NCBI GenBank assembly: GCA_014925825.1
Contig: JACGCK010000258.1
Coordinates: 1-57,053, forward strand
Direction: 5' to 3'
From: Pholiota molesta
Taxonomy: Eukaryota > Basidiomycota > Agaricomycetes > Agaricales > Strophariaceae
Length of the DNA: 57,053 nucleotides
A program made the position numbers and the translations under genes. The notes beneath the pieces were generated by a model that ran no database searches, was not told where the DNA came from, and saw nothing but the letters and a program-made list of their open reading frames with translations. Shown in pieces: positions 21,431-34,123 of the stretch. Positions within the stretch are counted from its first letter, which is position 1; each line of letters starts with the position of its first letter.

Positions 21431-22580
21431 CGTTAGAGGGGCAGCTAAGGCAAGGGATTCGGGTAAGCCTTTTCATTGCGGGGAACTCAGGACATCCTAT
21501 ATATGCGAAAGCTTTGTGGACGACAATGCTATTCGCACACATAGACATAGCGCAGACATCTCCTATTCGGAAAGTGACTTGCTTGAATAAAGTATAAATA
21601 TACGGTTGTGTGGGCAATGTAATAAACCGTTGCACACACCACCCTGTCTCTCCCTGGCATAGATTCCCCATCGTAAAGCTTGAAACTGAAACTATCAATA
21701 TAATGGAATGTAAGCTGTCTTTATTTATACCCACTATGTGCACAAATATCCGTGTTTTCGCTCGTCTCATTAAAATCATTATGAACCATAAGAGCTGAAC
21801 TTTATCTCTATACCACCTTCTAACGCCTCGCACTTAACCTTGTAATAAGGCAATGTTTCTCACTACATCACGTTCACAGAGAACATCGACCAGTCTGGGC
21901 TAAATTTACAACGTTGTGGGCGCCAACTTCTTTCCCCCGTGTGTCCTTATATATTGCCAACAACACATGCTTTACTACCGAGCTTCGCTGAGCGTCCGGA
22001 TCTATGGCAGGCGATAAGCCGATAATAATTTACCCCGGTTGCCGCCCTGAACTGAATTCGTTGGATCAAAAGACTAAGGAAATAACGCAAATTGACGCAC
22101 TACAAGGTATGTCGTATCATGTACATGGATACTGTTATGCACGTGTAGGCAGCCTTCGACTGACAACACCCACAATTAATGAGGGTCCCTGTCGAATGGA
22201 AGGGACGAACAGAAGGGATTACAGTGAAGGGGGGAAAAACACGCCAGAGATCGAACAGAGATATCGCCTCAAGTGGATTTTTCCTAGTAGAAGCCATGGA
22301 GATCTGTTCCCAAGTGACTGTCGTGCGTATACAAAGAAGATGGATTTTTCCGTCGACGAACTTTAATGACCAGAGCCTGAGAACCACGTTAATCAACGCG
22401 AAACACTAATCGTCAAATGTTTAAGCGTTGATAATGTACATTGTCCTTCAACGCGGAAAGGGGGCTGCAGATCAACGATGAGAACAAGGAAGAAGGAAGT
22501 CAATCAACCAAACACGGAATTAGCACACCAAAATGCTCAACGCATATCCAAATGACGACCCCTATAATGAACCCACACCA
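21431..22580. other. Intergenic stretch with one doubtful small ORF
   Basis: This is mostly non-coding. An ORF of 120 codons at 22004-22366 starts after an AT-rich TATATATTG box (21950) and has a GTATGT donor-like site at 22107. A second frame (22179-22409) could be its continuation, but I found no splice combination that keeps phase without a stop. Left unassigned. Confidence 0.4.
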
Positions 22581-24626
22581 TCACCTCGAGCTCCGCCTAT
22601 GCAAATGCCTTGGACGCGGGTTGGTATACTGCACAGGTTTGGCTGCATGCTGATGACGTGTACTGGCATGTACAGGATACACATCCTGCGGGGCCGCGCT
22701 CCGACTGCGCCCACCGAGCCCAAATACACGCGAAAAGAAGCCGGGTGTGGACTGTCGTCCTCGCGACATGACGTTCGCGGCAGTGGTGGGTTGTCCAATT
22801 GCCGAATTCTGTCAATCGATGTGAGGTGCCGTCAGAATGAAAATATATAAGGGCGAAAAGAGACTAGGCACATACCGTGGCTTTCATGTTCTGCCCTTGG
22901 TAAGTATATATCCAGCCTCCTCGCCCATCACTGACTGGGACCAGAACGGTGCTGTTAAAATGTGGCTGCATCGCCGCCGTCGTCGGTGGAGCGCTGGTTG
23001 GGTGTTGACCAGGGTAGTTTCCCATAGGCATCTGCAACTGGGCCGCAGTCGGCGGCGCACCAATCGAAGATTGATAGGGATGATAACCCCCCATCGTGTT
23101 GGGTACAGGCATTTGAGTCAATGGCTGTTGCTGTGGGGAGGGATATACGGAGGACTGTGACGGCATCGCCTGTGATCGATAAGGTCGTCCATAACCACCA
23201 TTGCCCGCAGAGCCACTGGGCGAACCGTACCCAACGGCAAAACCAGACCCAGCGGGGGAACCCTGTCCACGCCCGTATCCCATGGGCGGCCCCGCCGGCG
23301 CCTGTGCTGGATACGCACCACCGGGCCGGGACCGCGACATGCGCGGGTCGCGCGCATCGACCGAGTGCGAGCGCTGGCGCAGATACGTTGGCCTTGAAGA
23401 CACCGGCTGAGCGCTGTCGTACGGGTAGGACTGGGACAAGGCGCGCTGCCGACTCGTGCCATGGGTGTGGTGATGGTGACGGCTATCATGAGAATGCCGG
23501 TGATGACGAGGGCTGACATCATAGTGCGCATGCGGGATCGCGGTAGGTTGCCGTCGGGAGGACGTGGCCATTACAGGATACGTAGCGCCCGTAGCGTAGT
23601 CTCTTGCAATCGGCCCTGTTCCGCGTGAGCGACCGCGAGGTGGACTACGCGTACGGGGTCTTGATGATCGTCTATGGCTGGTGCGGGATGACGAAGGGAT
23701 GGGGCCAGCGGATACAGGAACATAATCTCGAGGTAAACGGACAGGAGAAGGCGATCTTCTCCTCGACCACGACCTCGACCTCGATCTCGACCTTCTCCTT
23801 GATCCATGCGCGGGTATTGTAAGTCGAGAAGTAGCTTCTGGGACGACAATTGTGTGCCTCGACGGACGATGGCTACGCGAATGAGACCGAGATCGGCGAG
23901 TAGGATGAATATCGATGATTGGAGGCGCCATTGGTGCAGCGAATGTGGTGGGGAAGGGCGCAAGTTGGATTTGAGGTGGTATACAGTGAGGGACTGACGG
24001 GGGGCCAGGAAGAGCAGTGGCAATATGCATGGAGTTTTGAGAGAAGCTAGATAGCGTCATTGGAGCTGTATCTGAAAAATAAATCAGGGTCGGTCTCGTT
24101 GGGGCTGAAGACCATTTTCCGCACCTCCAGAGTTTGGTAACAAAGGTGGAGCGCTTATAGGCATCGCCACGTTTCCCGTTGGAGCATGTTGCTTTATTAA
24201 GGCGCTGGGCATTGGTCCAGGGACTGCAACAAGCTCTCGAGTCCTCGCATCACACGAAGGGGTGTGCACACCTCTCGCACCGATATAGCAATCTGCTGGA
24301 CCTGGTGCATGAGCGCTTCGCCTGGTGGCAGAATGCTGCCAATGTGGTTCGATGTTGGAGGTTAGAGCGGTCGGATTGGGGGTCAGGGCAGGTGTTGCTG
24401 GTAGTGAAGGCGGTGAGAAGGCATCGACGGGAGAATGTGCGCGTAGCTCAGAAATCCAATTGTGTATGCGGTGGTCTCTTGCTTTCTCCTCCTCGATGAT
24501 ACTTGGCGTAGGTGAGAGTAACACTGACATGGAGACGAGGGTAAACAGCGAGTTAGCTGAACGCCTATGGGATGATGTGGGAAGACAGCTAGAGCAAAAC
24601 GAACCTGACAGCCCAGCCACGTCCAA
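22581..24626 (-). CDS. Arg/Ser/His-rich disordered protein of unknown function
   Basis: Three exons on the minus strand, 24626-24125, 24071-22876 and 22808-22581, join in phase to 641 residues (609 if the ATG at 24530 is used). The first exon carries EEEKARDHRIHNWISELRA, then a Pro-rich stretch. The second is dominated by RSRSRS and HRHSHDSRHHHHTHG tracts and Gly/Tyr/Gln-rich sequence (GYGRGQG, PSQSSVYPSPQQQ), ending DGRGGWIYTYQGQN at the intron. The third encodes a short tail with PGFFSRVFGLGGRSRS. The composition suggests a nuclear RNA-associated or condensate-forming protein, but that is inference. It has the same C-terminal plan as the gene at 19415-20483. Confidence 0.62.
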
Positions 24627-25344
24627 AAGTCCTCAAATCTCCTGCGCAACGCCGCCGATGCCATGAAGTTTATTACTTCACTCTGACAACTTTGAGGAGT
24701 CGATGACGAGTGGAACCAATGGAAGGTTCAGCCTCGTGTATTCTGCCCATTAAGTAGATATTATCCTGAGGTTGATGTGAACCAGATATATACAATACTG
24801 CTGATAATCGATTGGTAGACTTACCTTCTTCGGTGGCGAATTGACCGCAGTAAACGTGGACCCTCAGGCCTCAGTGAGCTATGGTTCGTCCATGGCAATT
24901 AAATGCATACATCCTACTCCACGCCAATGATAGTTTCAGCTCCACTTCTTCAGAGAGCTCGGCAGCCATCTTGTAGAGGAAGGAGTTGAGCGTCTGAAAC
25001 GGAAAGCGAGCGTCAGGTTCATGCAAGGTTCATGTCCACGAGGCTCAGGCAAGAGCTACATGATATCTTCCCACAATCTCGTGCCACCAGGTAAGGTTGA
25101 GATAAGGTCAAATCCATTGCCAATGCCATTTTGAATGGTCAAAAAAACATTTAGAGCGTCAGGACGAAGTCGAAAGTAGAGTTAGAAGTCGAGCGCGAGG
25201 TTCACACTCACAGCCAGCTGGCTCTGGGAGAGGATCAAGAAGATATCTTCCCACGCCTCCGTGATCACATCGATCAATGGATCACCAGCATTTTTGAACT
25301 CACCGCGCTCACGACCTTTCACCCTTTTGCCAGTATATTGCACG
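24627..25344. other. Divergent promoter region between the disordered-protein gene and the F-box gene
   Basis: About 720 bp. The 12-base motif GATATCTTCCCA occurs twice (about 25061 and 25239) in similar surroundings rich in CTC and CAG words. This may be a partial duplication or a relic of coding sequence on the minus strand. No complete gene is seen. Confidence 0.45.
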
Positions 25345-26654
25345 ATGATTCCTGTTCTACCACTCGATATCTTGGATAATATCATCGACATCCTCGCCCA
25401 GGACGATCCAAGACTTTTATCGGTCAAAGCTTGCTCTCTCGTCTGCCATGACTTTCTTCCTATCTGCAGGAAACGCATCTTTGCTTCCATCGTTTTATAC
25501 GAAAGCTCTGATCTTCCGCCGATAGAAAAAACTAACGCCCCAATGTTTCAAGCACTGCTCTCCAAAACGCCAGAGATCGCTGATCATATTCGCGATTTGT
25601 CTTACCAGTGCCACATCTCAGCCGATCTAAAGGATCCTACCATTATACATACCTTTCAAAAGATCACTCGCCTACGGTCCCTCAACATCATGGCCGGCCG
25701 AAGTTTATTTCCGTACGGTCAGAATTATGTTTGGAAAGATAACTCTATTCGACCGGCACTCCTCTTTCTCCTCCACCTTCCCTCGCTCACTGAATTTTCG
25801 ATATATGGTATCGCCGATTTCGTTCTTACCGATTTGGCACCCTGCGCCAATCTCGACAATTTCAAAGCTGGGTCTCTTTCGACGGACATCACCTCTCCTT
25901 CCAACTCGCCTGACACATCGATCGGGTTTCGTAAGATGTCAGCGGGAAGTCTGAGCGCTTCCATGATCACCCAGATGTGCGAAATGAAATGCACAGATGG
26001 AAAACCCTTCATCGACTTCGATAAACTTTCGGTACTAGAGTTCACCATACGGGCCACAGACGACATCAACATTTTACGAAAGTTGTTCTGCCGTTGCAAA
26101 CAACTGGTCGAAGTACGCATGAAGAGTATGTATTGCCTTATTTCTTTCATCGCTCTCTGAAAATTGATTTGCACTTCGTTGTAGGTCCTGTCGATAACTT
26201 GCCCAGCTTCTCCACACTGCTAAACCCCTCCTCACAAACGCTGAAAAGTGTTTACATTAACATTACTGGTCTCTCTGATGACACAGGCAGCAACGACTCA
26301 CTTTATGGCTTCGCTAATGACCTGGAGCACATGTGCGCAAACAATGTTATCGAGCATTTCGCTATATATATATACACCAAGTCCGATTCGGGATGCGCGC
26401 GAGGCGAGGCATGGGGTAGGCTTGACAAAGTTCTGTCTCAGGTTGGGTGGGCGAAGCTACGGCGGATGTCGCTGAGCATCGACATCTACGGCCGTACTCG
26501 ACAGGACAATTTGAGGGAAGAATTAGAGAGGTTGCCGGAGACACAACTTCAGTGGCTGTCGTCGACCAAGTCCCTGACATTCAAGTTTGAAGTCGTAGAG
26601 AGAGTAGGCTTCCTATGGGAAGTGGCACTATTACTAGATTCAGCACTTCATTAG
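25345..26654 (+). CDS. F-box-like protein
   Basis: Two exons, 25345-26125 and 26185-26654, join in phase to 416 residues. The N-terminal ~45 residues (LPLDILDNIIDILAQDD ... ACSLVCHDFLPICRKRIFASI) fit the F-box-like motif that is very common in Agaricomycetes. The rest is Leu-rich with irregular LRR-like spacing (ITRLRSLNIM, LPSLTEFSIYG, LSVLEFTI). Such proteins usually recruit targets to an SCF ubiquitin ligase through Skp1; the target cannot be read from sequence. The start MIPVLPLDIL was chosen because it places the F-box at the N-terminus as in related proteins. No frame damage is seen. Confidence 0.72.
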
Positions 26655-26877
26655 AGTCGAAAGGTTCGCAATTCAAAAGGGACAAGTGGGGTGTGCTCAA
26701 CCAGGCATTGGCGCAGTCCGGGTGACACATGAGGGATGACGAAGGTATAATTCGGAGGAATTTCCATAGAGCTGGTACCGCGCCAGCTGTACTCGATGAA
26801 CAGTCAACCGACATATAGATCCTCATAATTCCCCGTAATTAAAATTCATTGTGGTATTTTCGTTTTATTCTCTATTG
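26655..26877. other. Short convergent intergenic region
   Basis: About 220 bp between the ends of two convergent genes. No gene is seen; it presumably holds both 3' UTRs. Reported only for completeness. Confidence 0.5.
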
Positions 26878-28183
26878 TTACATGGCAAAGGGTATATCTT
26901 CCGAACCCGATTTCGATACCGGACTGGCAAGCTCTATAGAGGCAGTAGGGCTTGTCGGGCGCTTGACATGCAGCTCATTGAACTGGATGATGTCATGCGC
27001 GCGGTGTCCGGTGCTTAAACCTTGCTCTACATGACTCCTGGTAGCGCTCACAATTTCTTTACTGGTCGTCGAAGTCCATGCTCTCTTTCTGGCTACACGG
27101 AGGATAATGAGGAAGGGCGCGATAACCTAAAAGCACAAAATAAATACAACGAAAAGGCACAAGAAGCAACTAAACTTTCATACCTGCACCTGGCAAAGCG
27201 TCGATAGAAACAAGTGCGAAATGGGGTTGTTCCGCGCATAGAACCCGATGAACACAACGGCAACGATGGCGTAAACAGCGGAGCTCTCGACCAAGATAGC
27301 CGCCGCGGATGTATAAGGTTTTGAATAATCGTTGTTCCTACCGAACGTCTTGCGTAGGGTTCGTCGATGTAGAAGTAAAGGAGTGGCGATAGTGAGCGTG
27401 ATGGTAACATTGCAGGCTGCGGCGAGGGCGAAGTAGGGAAGTGCGAGATTGACACTGTTCCATATAGTGGCGGGGGAATGCGAGACTTGGATTATGAGAA
27501 GGAGTCCGGATGCTGTACGAGGGAGTCAGTAATAATCCTTCGATAACATCGGAAAAGCGTACCTAGTTCGCCGATGAAGAGGATTATAGGTAGTACGAGC
27601 ACAATGCGCACAGCTCGGAGGGAATTGCTGTAGATGATGAAGCAGCGATATAGCTACATCATAGATCACCAAGCAATCGGACGACATCAGACAACTGGAA
27701 CTAGAACTTATAGGGTAATCAACTCACCAGTAGGCCATCCGCTCCCCAACTTGATATCACAGCAAATATATTGCTCGCTAGGGTGGTGGGCGAAGAATAA
27801 TTTACATTCACCCAGTTAACAGGCCCTCCAGGGAAATTCCGGTGCGTAGTGTACGCGAGGACCTTGTACGACGTATTTGTCATGATATACGCCGTCCCTA
27901 TCAGGAACATTATAATCGTGTACGCGAAAAATGTCTTTCTCGACGTCATCGGATAAGCGATCGAGGCCTGGCGCAGGGCGTTAATGGATTGAACGAACAG
28001 AACGAATGCGATGCCTATGTCGAGGATGGGCGGATTGTAAAGGGGTGAGTTGATTCTCTTGAGCGGCGTGTGCATAAAATTAGAACAGAACTGACCGTAC
28101 GCCGCCAACGATATCATAACGCCTATCAGGATGTACTGTTCCTCTGACGTCGACGATGGTGGGGAGGGGGTGCTCGACGACAT
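26878..28183 (-). CDS. Seven-transmembrane fungal protein of unknown function
   Basis: Four minus-strand exons, 28183-27728, 27653-27563, 27512-27184 and 27126-26878, join in phase to 374 residues. About seven hydrophobic segments can be seen, starting with YILIGVMISLAAYG and including FFAYTIIMFLIGTAYIM, IVLVLPIILFIGEL, VNLALPYFALAAACNVTITLTIA and YAIVAVVFIGFYA. A short extracellular start and a polar C-terminal tail complete it. The family is widespread in Agaricomycetes and resembles DUF6534-type proteins in layout, but the hallmark words differ, so I do not assign it there. A WGADGLLLYRC motif before the central helices is typical. The role is unknown, perhaps receptor-like. Confidence 0.72.
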
Positions 28184-29645
28184 CGTAGGGGGCGGGGAAG
28201 GAGGGTTTGGCCCTCAGGGGACTGTGGGATGACAGGAAGAAGACAGGCCGCTGCAGGCAGGCACTCGCCATTTTTTCATATGTAGAAATCCACGAAGAGA
28301 AGCATGGGATCCTGGAATGTTATTAATAGTTATTATCGCTTTGACAATGCCACTGGGGACGGTGGGGGCCCGGGGGTGATGCGTCTAGGATGGGACTGAT
28401 GAACACCCGTGGAGAGAACGAGAAAAGAAATGAGTGGCACCACGAGGCGATCAGGCGCTGGCGGTTGCTGTTGACGTGTGAGGGCACTTCTCGTCCTGGA
28501 AAGAGCAGACCAGGCCTTCGTGGCAGATAGTGCTGTGTGCCGTCAATGTCGGGGCAATTGGTAAAGCGAGATCTTTAAATATACCTGGACGCTGCATGAC
28601 AGAATGAGGAGAAGAAGGTATGAAAATACAAGAAAGACCAACTTTTCATTAATGAAGTCAAGCCGGTGTTTTTGTGAGATAGATGTATTGATGGACTCTA
28701 TACCAATCGAAAGTACTGAAGATTCTAGGACTTTCAGTACTTGTAAAATCGACGAAGAGACCAAGAGGCAATCGCTATACCACTCTGCAAGAACTTATCG
28801 CTGACACGCGGCCCAACGACGTCGGAGCCCGACACCGGAGACGAGGCAAGTTCTACAACCCTGGTTTTCTCTTTAAAGAAACCAATCGTCTTCGAAGACC
28901 AGAAAGAGCGATAGAAAGGCGACGACGCCGGTGAGAAAGGAAGATGTATTTGGCCAACGCATGACTTCATGTATAGCAGTTAAGTTCCGGCCAACTCCGG
29001 TGGACGGCAACCCAACGGCAACCAACGCCAATGTTCGAAGCCCACCGTCCACAGCTACTAGTACTTAGTGGAAGGGAGCTCGGGTTAGACGGACATCTAA
29101 GGAAAGACCGTAGATGTCGGTATATGTTGTCGTTGGGGAGAGCAATATCAAAATTGTACTCTCATGCTACGGCGCCTACAAGAATATATCTTCGAATACC
29201 GCTATTAATGACAAAGGAAGGATTATGGCTTTGACAAATGTGGCGTCTCCTGCCAGAAAAATATATCAGAAGGTCGTATATACAAGCGTTCTTTTCCACC
29301 ATCAAGGCGCCCATGATTATATTAGAATATTCCGGAATAATGTGGAGGCGCAGAATCTCTCATGGCGTGTCTTTCTTATGATTTATCGCAGTTCTTAGTT
29401 GACAGGTCTGAGTTATAACGGGAGTTTGCAGGCAAAACAAAAAGAAAATTGCAGAACAACTTTCATATAGTAGGAGCGGTATTGATCGTCTTTCATCGTG
29501 TGGTAAGTATGTGTAATATCTATTCCCACTGTCCGTTTTCAAGGGGACTTCATTCTATACAGAAATAATCTACAAAGCAATCGCAGTCTTTCATCTTCGT
29601 ACTTTTCATCTTCCAAACAGAGCATTACCAATCTATCTTCTCAAT
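28184..29645. other. Intergenic stretch, no convincing gene
   Basis: About 1.46 kb between the 7TM gene start and the iPGM end. It has one imperfect inverted repeat near 28708-28742 (AGTACTGAA ... TTTCAGTACT) and some AT-rich segments. The ORFs are short and without recognisable motifs. Confidence 0.5.
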
Positions 29646-31782
29646 CTAGTGCGCCAACAGCGAGCGTCCCGTCATCTCCTTCGGAATAGGCAATCCCTTT
29701 CGCACGCACGAAAAATCAATCATCAGCCTCCACACCCAGCCGTATCGAAAAAACAACAACAGCTTACCAGAATATCCAACACCGTCGGCGCGACGTCGCA
29801 AATCGCGGGCGCGTCCTCCTCCAGCTCCTTCTCCTCCTCCTTCTGCCCCGCCTCCTCCTTCGCCGCCTTGTGCTCCTCCGCGACCTGCGCGCGCGGCTTG
29901 AACGTGAGGCCGCCTCCGGGGGCGGCCATGATGAACGGCACGGGGTTCGTCGTGTGCGCGGTGTGCGGGTTGCCCGTCGTGGGATCGCGCATCTGCTCCG
30001 CGTTGCCGTGGTCCGCGGTGATGAGGAGCACGTAGCCGTTCTTCTGCGCGGCGGCGAAGATGGTACCCACGGCTTTGTCGGTCGCGGTGATGGCCTCGAC
30101 GGCGGCGTCGTAGATGCCCGTGTGGCCGACCTACGCAACGATAACGCAGAGGTTAATAACGTTCCTTGGGATGCGTGGCAAGACAGCGAGCGCACCATAT
30201 CGGGTGGGGCAAAGTTGCACATCACAAACTCGTTGACGCCCTCGTCAAGCACCGCGGCGACTTTATCCGCGACGGCCTGCGCGCTCATCTCCGGCTGCTT
30301 ATCGTACGTCGCCACCTTCGGCGAGGGCACCATGTAGCGCGTCTCTTCAGGGAACTGCTTCTCCACCCCGCCGTTGAAGAAGAAGGTCACGTGGGCGTAT
30401 TTCTCCGTCTCTGAAATCAACGGAACGCGTCAGGCCAGGAGGAAGGGGGGTGGGGAAGAGGAGACGGGACCTGCGATATGCGCTTGCTTGACGCCCTCCT
30501 TTGCGAGCCACTCGGCGAGGACGTTCGTCATGGCCTGGGGAGGGAAGGCCACGGTGAAGGGGAACTCGGCGTTGTAGCGCGACATCGTGGTGATATTCTA
30601 CGCATCCATGAGAAAGAATGGTATGAGGAAAGAATAGAATGACATACGAGATCCTTGGGGATCTTGACGTCGATAGGCTTGTCGGGCATGCCGAAAAGCG
30701 ACACGATCTCGCGCATACGGTCTGAGCGATAATTGAAGAAGAAGAGCGTGTCTCCGTCTATAAATAGCACATGAGCCTCGGGACAAGATGGAAAGTAAAA
30801 AAACCAAAAATAAAATCACGACATAAGCGGTGACGTACCTTTGATCCTCCCCTTGTCGCCGTCGACGATGATGGGCTTCAAGAACTCGTCCGTGATGTCC
30901 TTCTTGTAGTTCTCCTCAATAGCCTGGATCACGCCCTCTTGCCCTCCCTCGACTTTCTCACCTACACCGTCGACGAGGCCGTCGACTGCGATCTTGACGC
31001 GATCCCAGCGCTTGTCGCGGTCCATCGCGTAATACCGCCCTATCACCGTGGCAAGCTCGCCGTATTCCAGCTTCTTGGTGAAGTCGAGCAGCTCTTGTGC
31101 GTATTTGGCCGCGGAGCGCGGTGCAGTGTCCCGTCCGTCGCCGAGGAAGTGGATGTAGGTCTCTGGCACGCCCTGTTCTTTCGCGGTCTCCAGCAGCGCG
31201 AACAGGTGGCGGATATGGGAGTGCACACCTCCATCGGAGACCTAAAGAGATGGTTAAATGCGCATTTTAGATCAATGATAACTACGTACGAGTCCAATGG
31301 CATGCAGGCGTCCGGTGGTCTCCTTCGCGCGTTTGCAGGATTCGAGAACGGAGGGATTCTTGTGGAACTGGCGCTTCTTGATGCTCATGTCGATGCGCAC
31401 GATATCTTGCCAAACGATGCGTCCAGCGCCGATGTTCAAGTGTCTACCACATGAATCAGAGAGCGGTGTTCAGTACCCTCATTGCCGCGACGAGTGATGA
31501 CAGGGAATAGATCGCGTACCCGACTTCAGAGTTGCCCATCAGACCCTCGCTGAGGCCCACGGCGGTTCCGCTGGCGAGAAGGGGCTCGAATGCGTACTCC
31601 TTCTCGAGCTTGTCCATGACAGGCGTTTCCGCCGCCGCTATCGCGTTTCCCTCCTCTGGAGTTGCTTTGGAGATACCCCAGCCATCGTGGACACTGTGTG
31701 ATGTTGAGCTGAAGACAGATATGATCTATTGTGTCAAGAATACGGACATGAGGCAGACTTTGTGCTTGATTGTAGGCGCCAT
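29646..31782 (-). CDS. 2,3-bisphosphoglycerate-independent phosphoglycerate mutase
   Basis: Nine minus-strand exons (31782-31748, 31693-31520, 31443-31290, 31241-30839, 30757-30648, 30597-30471, 30410-30196, 30130-29768, 29696-29646) join in phase to 543 residues. The enzyme interconverts 3- and 2-phosphoglycerate in glycolysis and gluconeogenesis in the cytosol, using metal ions and a phosphoserine. Hallmarks: VHDGWG near the N-terminus (metal Asp), GNSEVGH (catalytic Ser), [21 protein letters not shown], and ADHGNAEQM near the C-terminus (metal ligands). It is somewhat longer than the usual ~510-520. The extra length includes a Glu/Lys-rich insertion near residues 490-515 ([18 protein letters not shown]), probably a surface loop. 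The 3' splice site of the last intron is AAG rather than the usual CAG/TAG. Confidence 0.93.
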
Positions 31783-32095
31783 GATGTTGAGTAGGGAAGG
31801 TCGAAGGAATTGGAAAATGACGGAAGATAGAAATCGATGCCGAAGTTCACAGGCTAGATATATCGGGAAGGTGATGCCGTCGTCCATCAATCCATCACCT
31901 TCCTGCCGATTGGATTCCAATGTCGAAATCGCGTCTTTGTCGCGTCTTCAAAGCTTCAAAGCTTCAAGCTCAAGCTCAAGGAACGCCGGTCTTGAACATT
32001 ATCGTAAGTCTTAGAGGAAACCCACTGAGTAGATGTATATTTTATTTGCAAACATTTCTCGTACATAGATTCCAACTTTATTGAAACGGCAATGC
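31783..32095. promoter_or_regulatory. Likely iPGM promoter region
   Basis: This is a 313-bp gap between the iPGM start and the end of the WSC gene, both on the minus strand. It contains a short direct repeat (CTTCAAAG, CTTCAAG, CTCAAG units) near 31947-31982. No classical TATA was identified with confidence. Confidence 0.4.
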
Positions 32096-34123
32096 TCAAT
32101 CGACCTGGACTGTTAGCACTATATCCCGACACCCACTCAAGTCGAAACCAAGCTGATCTTGAAGTCCTTTGTAAACGACGTCCATTCGCCCACTCGCAGT
32201 GTTATTTACGCATAAAGCAAACGGCGCAAACATATCAAGTTGTATGGGTCCCTGCGTGGGACTCAATATCGATGGGAATACCTCCGTGACTCTCGCGCTG
32301 AGTGCCAACGTCTGGCCAGAATGATCAAGCGGGTTGAGCTAACAAAGATATCAAGTGAATATCGAGAGGTATACGGGGATACGATATAAGTACGAACCAC
32401 GAAGCAATAGGAACCCATATTAAAATCCAAATATGGCTCCGTGATCTGGCGTATGTTTGCAGCGCCCCCAGGACTTACGGCGACGTCGAAGCCGCCCGTG
32501 AGGTCCATGCCTGGCTCTACAATCGCATAGAGAGGCTCCGGCAAGAAAGGGGCCCCTACGAAACGAAGAGGAGGAAGATCACACGTCGGGCACGTCTGTC
32601 AATATGCAGAATTTGTCTCGTCAATCCGTTGTTTTTCGGGAAGAGACCAAAGTATATTACCGAGATAATCAGCGCCAGAACCTGTGTCCCGTTTGCCTGC
32701 ACTGTCGTGGGGTCTAGAACGGCCAAATTTATAGGCATAGCGCTCGTCGGCGTGCCCTTAAACACAGCGGTCAGACTGAAAGTCCCATCAGAGGGAATCA
32801 GCGGTCCCAACTCTATAACGTTACGACAGTTCGGGTTGTCCCTCAGGCTTGCCTCTTCGGATTCAGTGGGTTGCTGGTAGAGTGCTATTACGAATGGACC
32901 ACCGCAGGCCAGAGAGGCGTCTCCAGAACAGGCAGTTGCAGAACATGCGATATCCGGAAGGCGCTTGGACTGGAGAGTGGTCGTATCGATCGTGTTATCG
33001 CACCCTAAATAAACACATCACAGAAAATCGTCACCGGTCATTCCTAGTAATCATATATGATGTTCGAAATACTGACAGCATTCTCCTCCATCCTCAATTC
33101 CCGCAAAGGTAAAGAATCCAGTCGTGAATGCCATTTGCTGAGCACAGAGATTGATGCAGTCCTCCGGCACGGAAGCGCTTCCGAGCTGCCTACCTAAGAT
33201 ACGGGGTTTGTCTCTGTCAGAATGGAGTATTCAGTATGAGCGTAAAGCACTAAAATAGATGACACACGAGTAACAACCGAGATACGACCATAATGTCAAG
33301 TCGAAACCATCCGGCACCCCAGTCAGGATGGCAGGAGACGGCGCTCCATTTGTGAAGACGTCGATTCGACTTGCGCCACCGCAAACAAGTGTACTGTCTC
33401 CTTTACAAGGGATGTTGCAATCAGTGGCCGCTGTCTGGTTGGCGGTCAACTGAATAACGCCATCGCACCCTAGTGCGCTGTTATTACTGGAGAGTAGGAT
33501 GTATTTTGTGCCAGAGATACATACAGCAATCCTACAATCGCGTGTGAAGCTGAGTTTGAGACGAATAGAAAATTAAAGCGTACATACCTGTCCGTCCTCG
33601 ACGCCTGCGAAACCCTTCCCAGCATCGGCGCAGAATTGCGTACAAACCACAGGCGTCATGGATGCACTTCGTAGCATAGAGGTTGCCATCAGGGTCCTCG
33701 CAGCTCCACGATCACTGAATGGATATCATATATCAGACACAACCCAAAGTGACCCAAGGAAAGACGTACGTGAAGCAGCCTACCGATGTCCAACCCGCTA
33801 CAGGGCCATTCGGATTGACCAGCTGGCGTAAATTGGGATGGGATACGGTTGCAGCACTGGCGGCCAAGTTCTGTGCGTACGAACAAGAAAAATATCATGA
33901 TTAAAGAGCTTTGTGAGCTGAAAGTCACAAGCCATACTTGAACGGGTAGAAACGCAGTCAAAATAGCCGCGATAAACGCCAACTTCGTAGAGGCTTAGTA
34001 ACCATTGCAAGGTATCAAGAAGAGATAGCTTGGGATTTCCTCAGATATACTGTGGTCTTATTGCGGCCATAATTATACTGCAAAAGCGCTGAGCGGTGAA
34101 TGGTTATTATCCCAGTTAGCCAT
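32096..34123 (-). CDS. Secreted WSC-domain protein (two WSC domains), start tentative
   Basis: Minus-strand exons 33938 (and upstream), 33870-33770, 33714-33588, 33531-33525 (seven bases), 33469-33268, 33189-33077, 33004-32661, 32595-32398 and 32338-32096 join in phase. The N-terminus is hydrophobic (LAFIAAILTAFLP), a likely signal peptide. Its start codon needs an upstream exon; ATG at 34123 in exon 34123-34079 spliced to 33982 fits, giving about 474 residues. Two Cys-rich WSC domains follow (GWTSVGCFTD ... CWCDG ... CNIPCKGD ... CGG; YLGCYSQL ... CCWCD ... CSGDASLACGG). A ~200-residue C-terminal domain of unknown type comes next. WSC domains bind cell-wall glycans; the protein probably acts at the wall or outside. 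It has no clear membrane anchor at its end. Confidence 0.75.

Noticed and set aside
22004..22409. Small ORF pair that might be a two-exon gene
   Set aside because: No donor/acceptor pair keeps phase without a stop, and no motif is recognisable.
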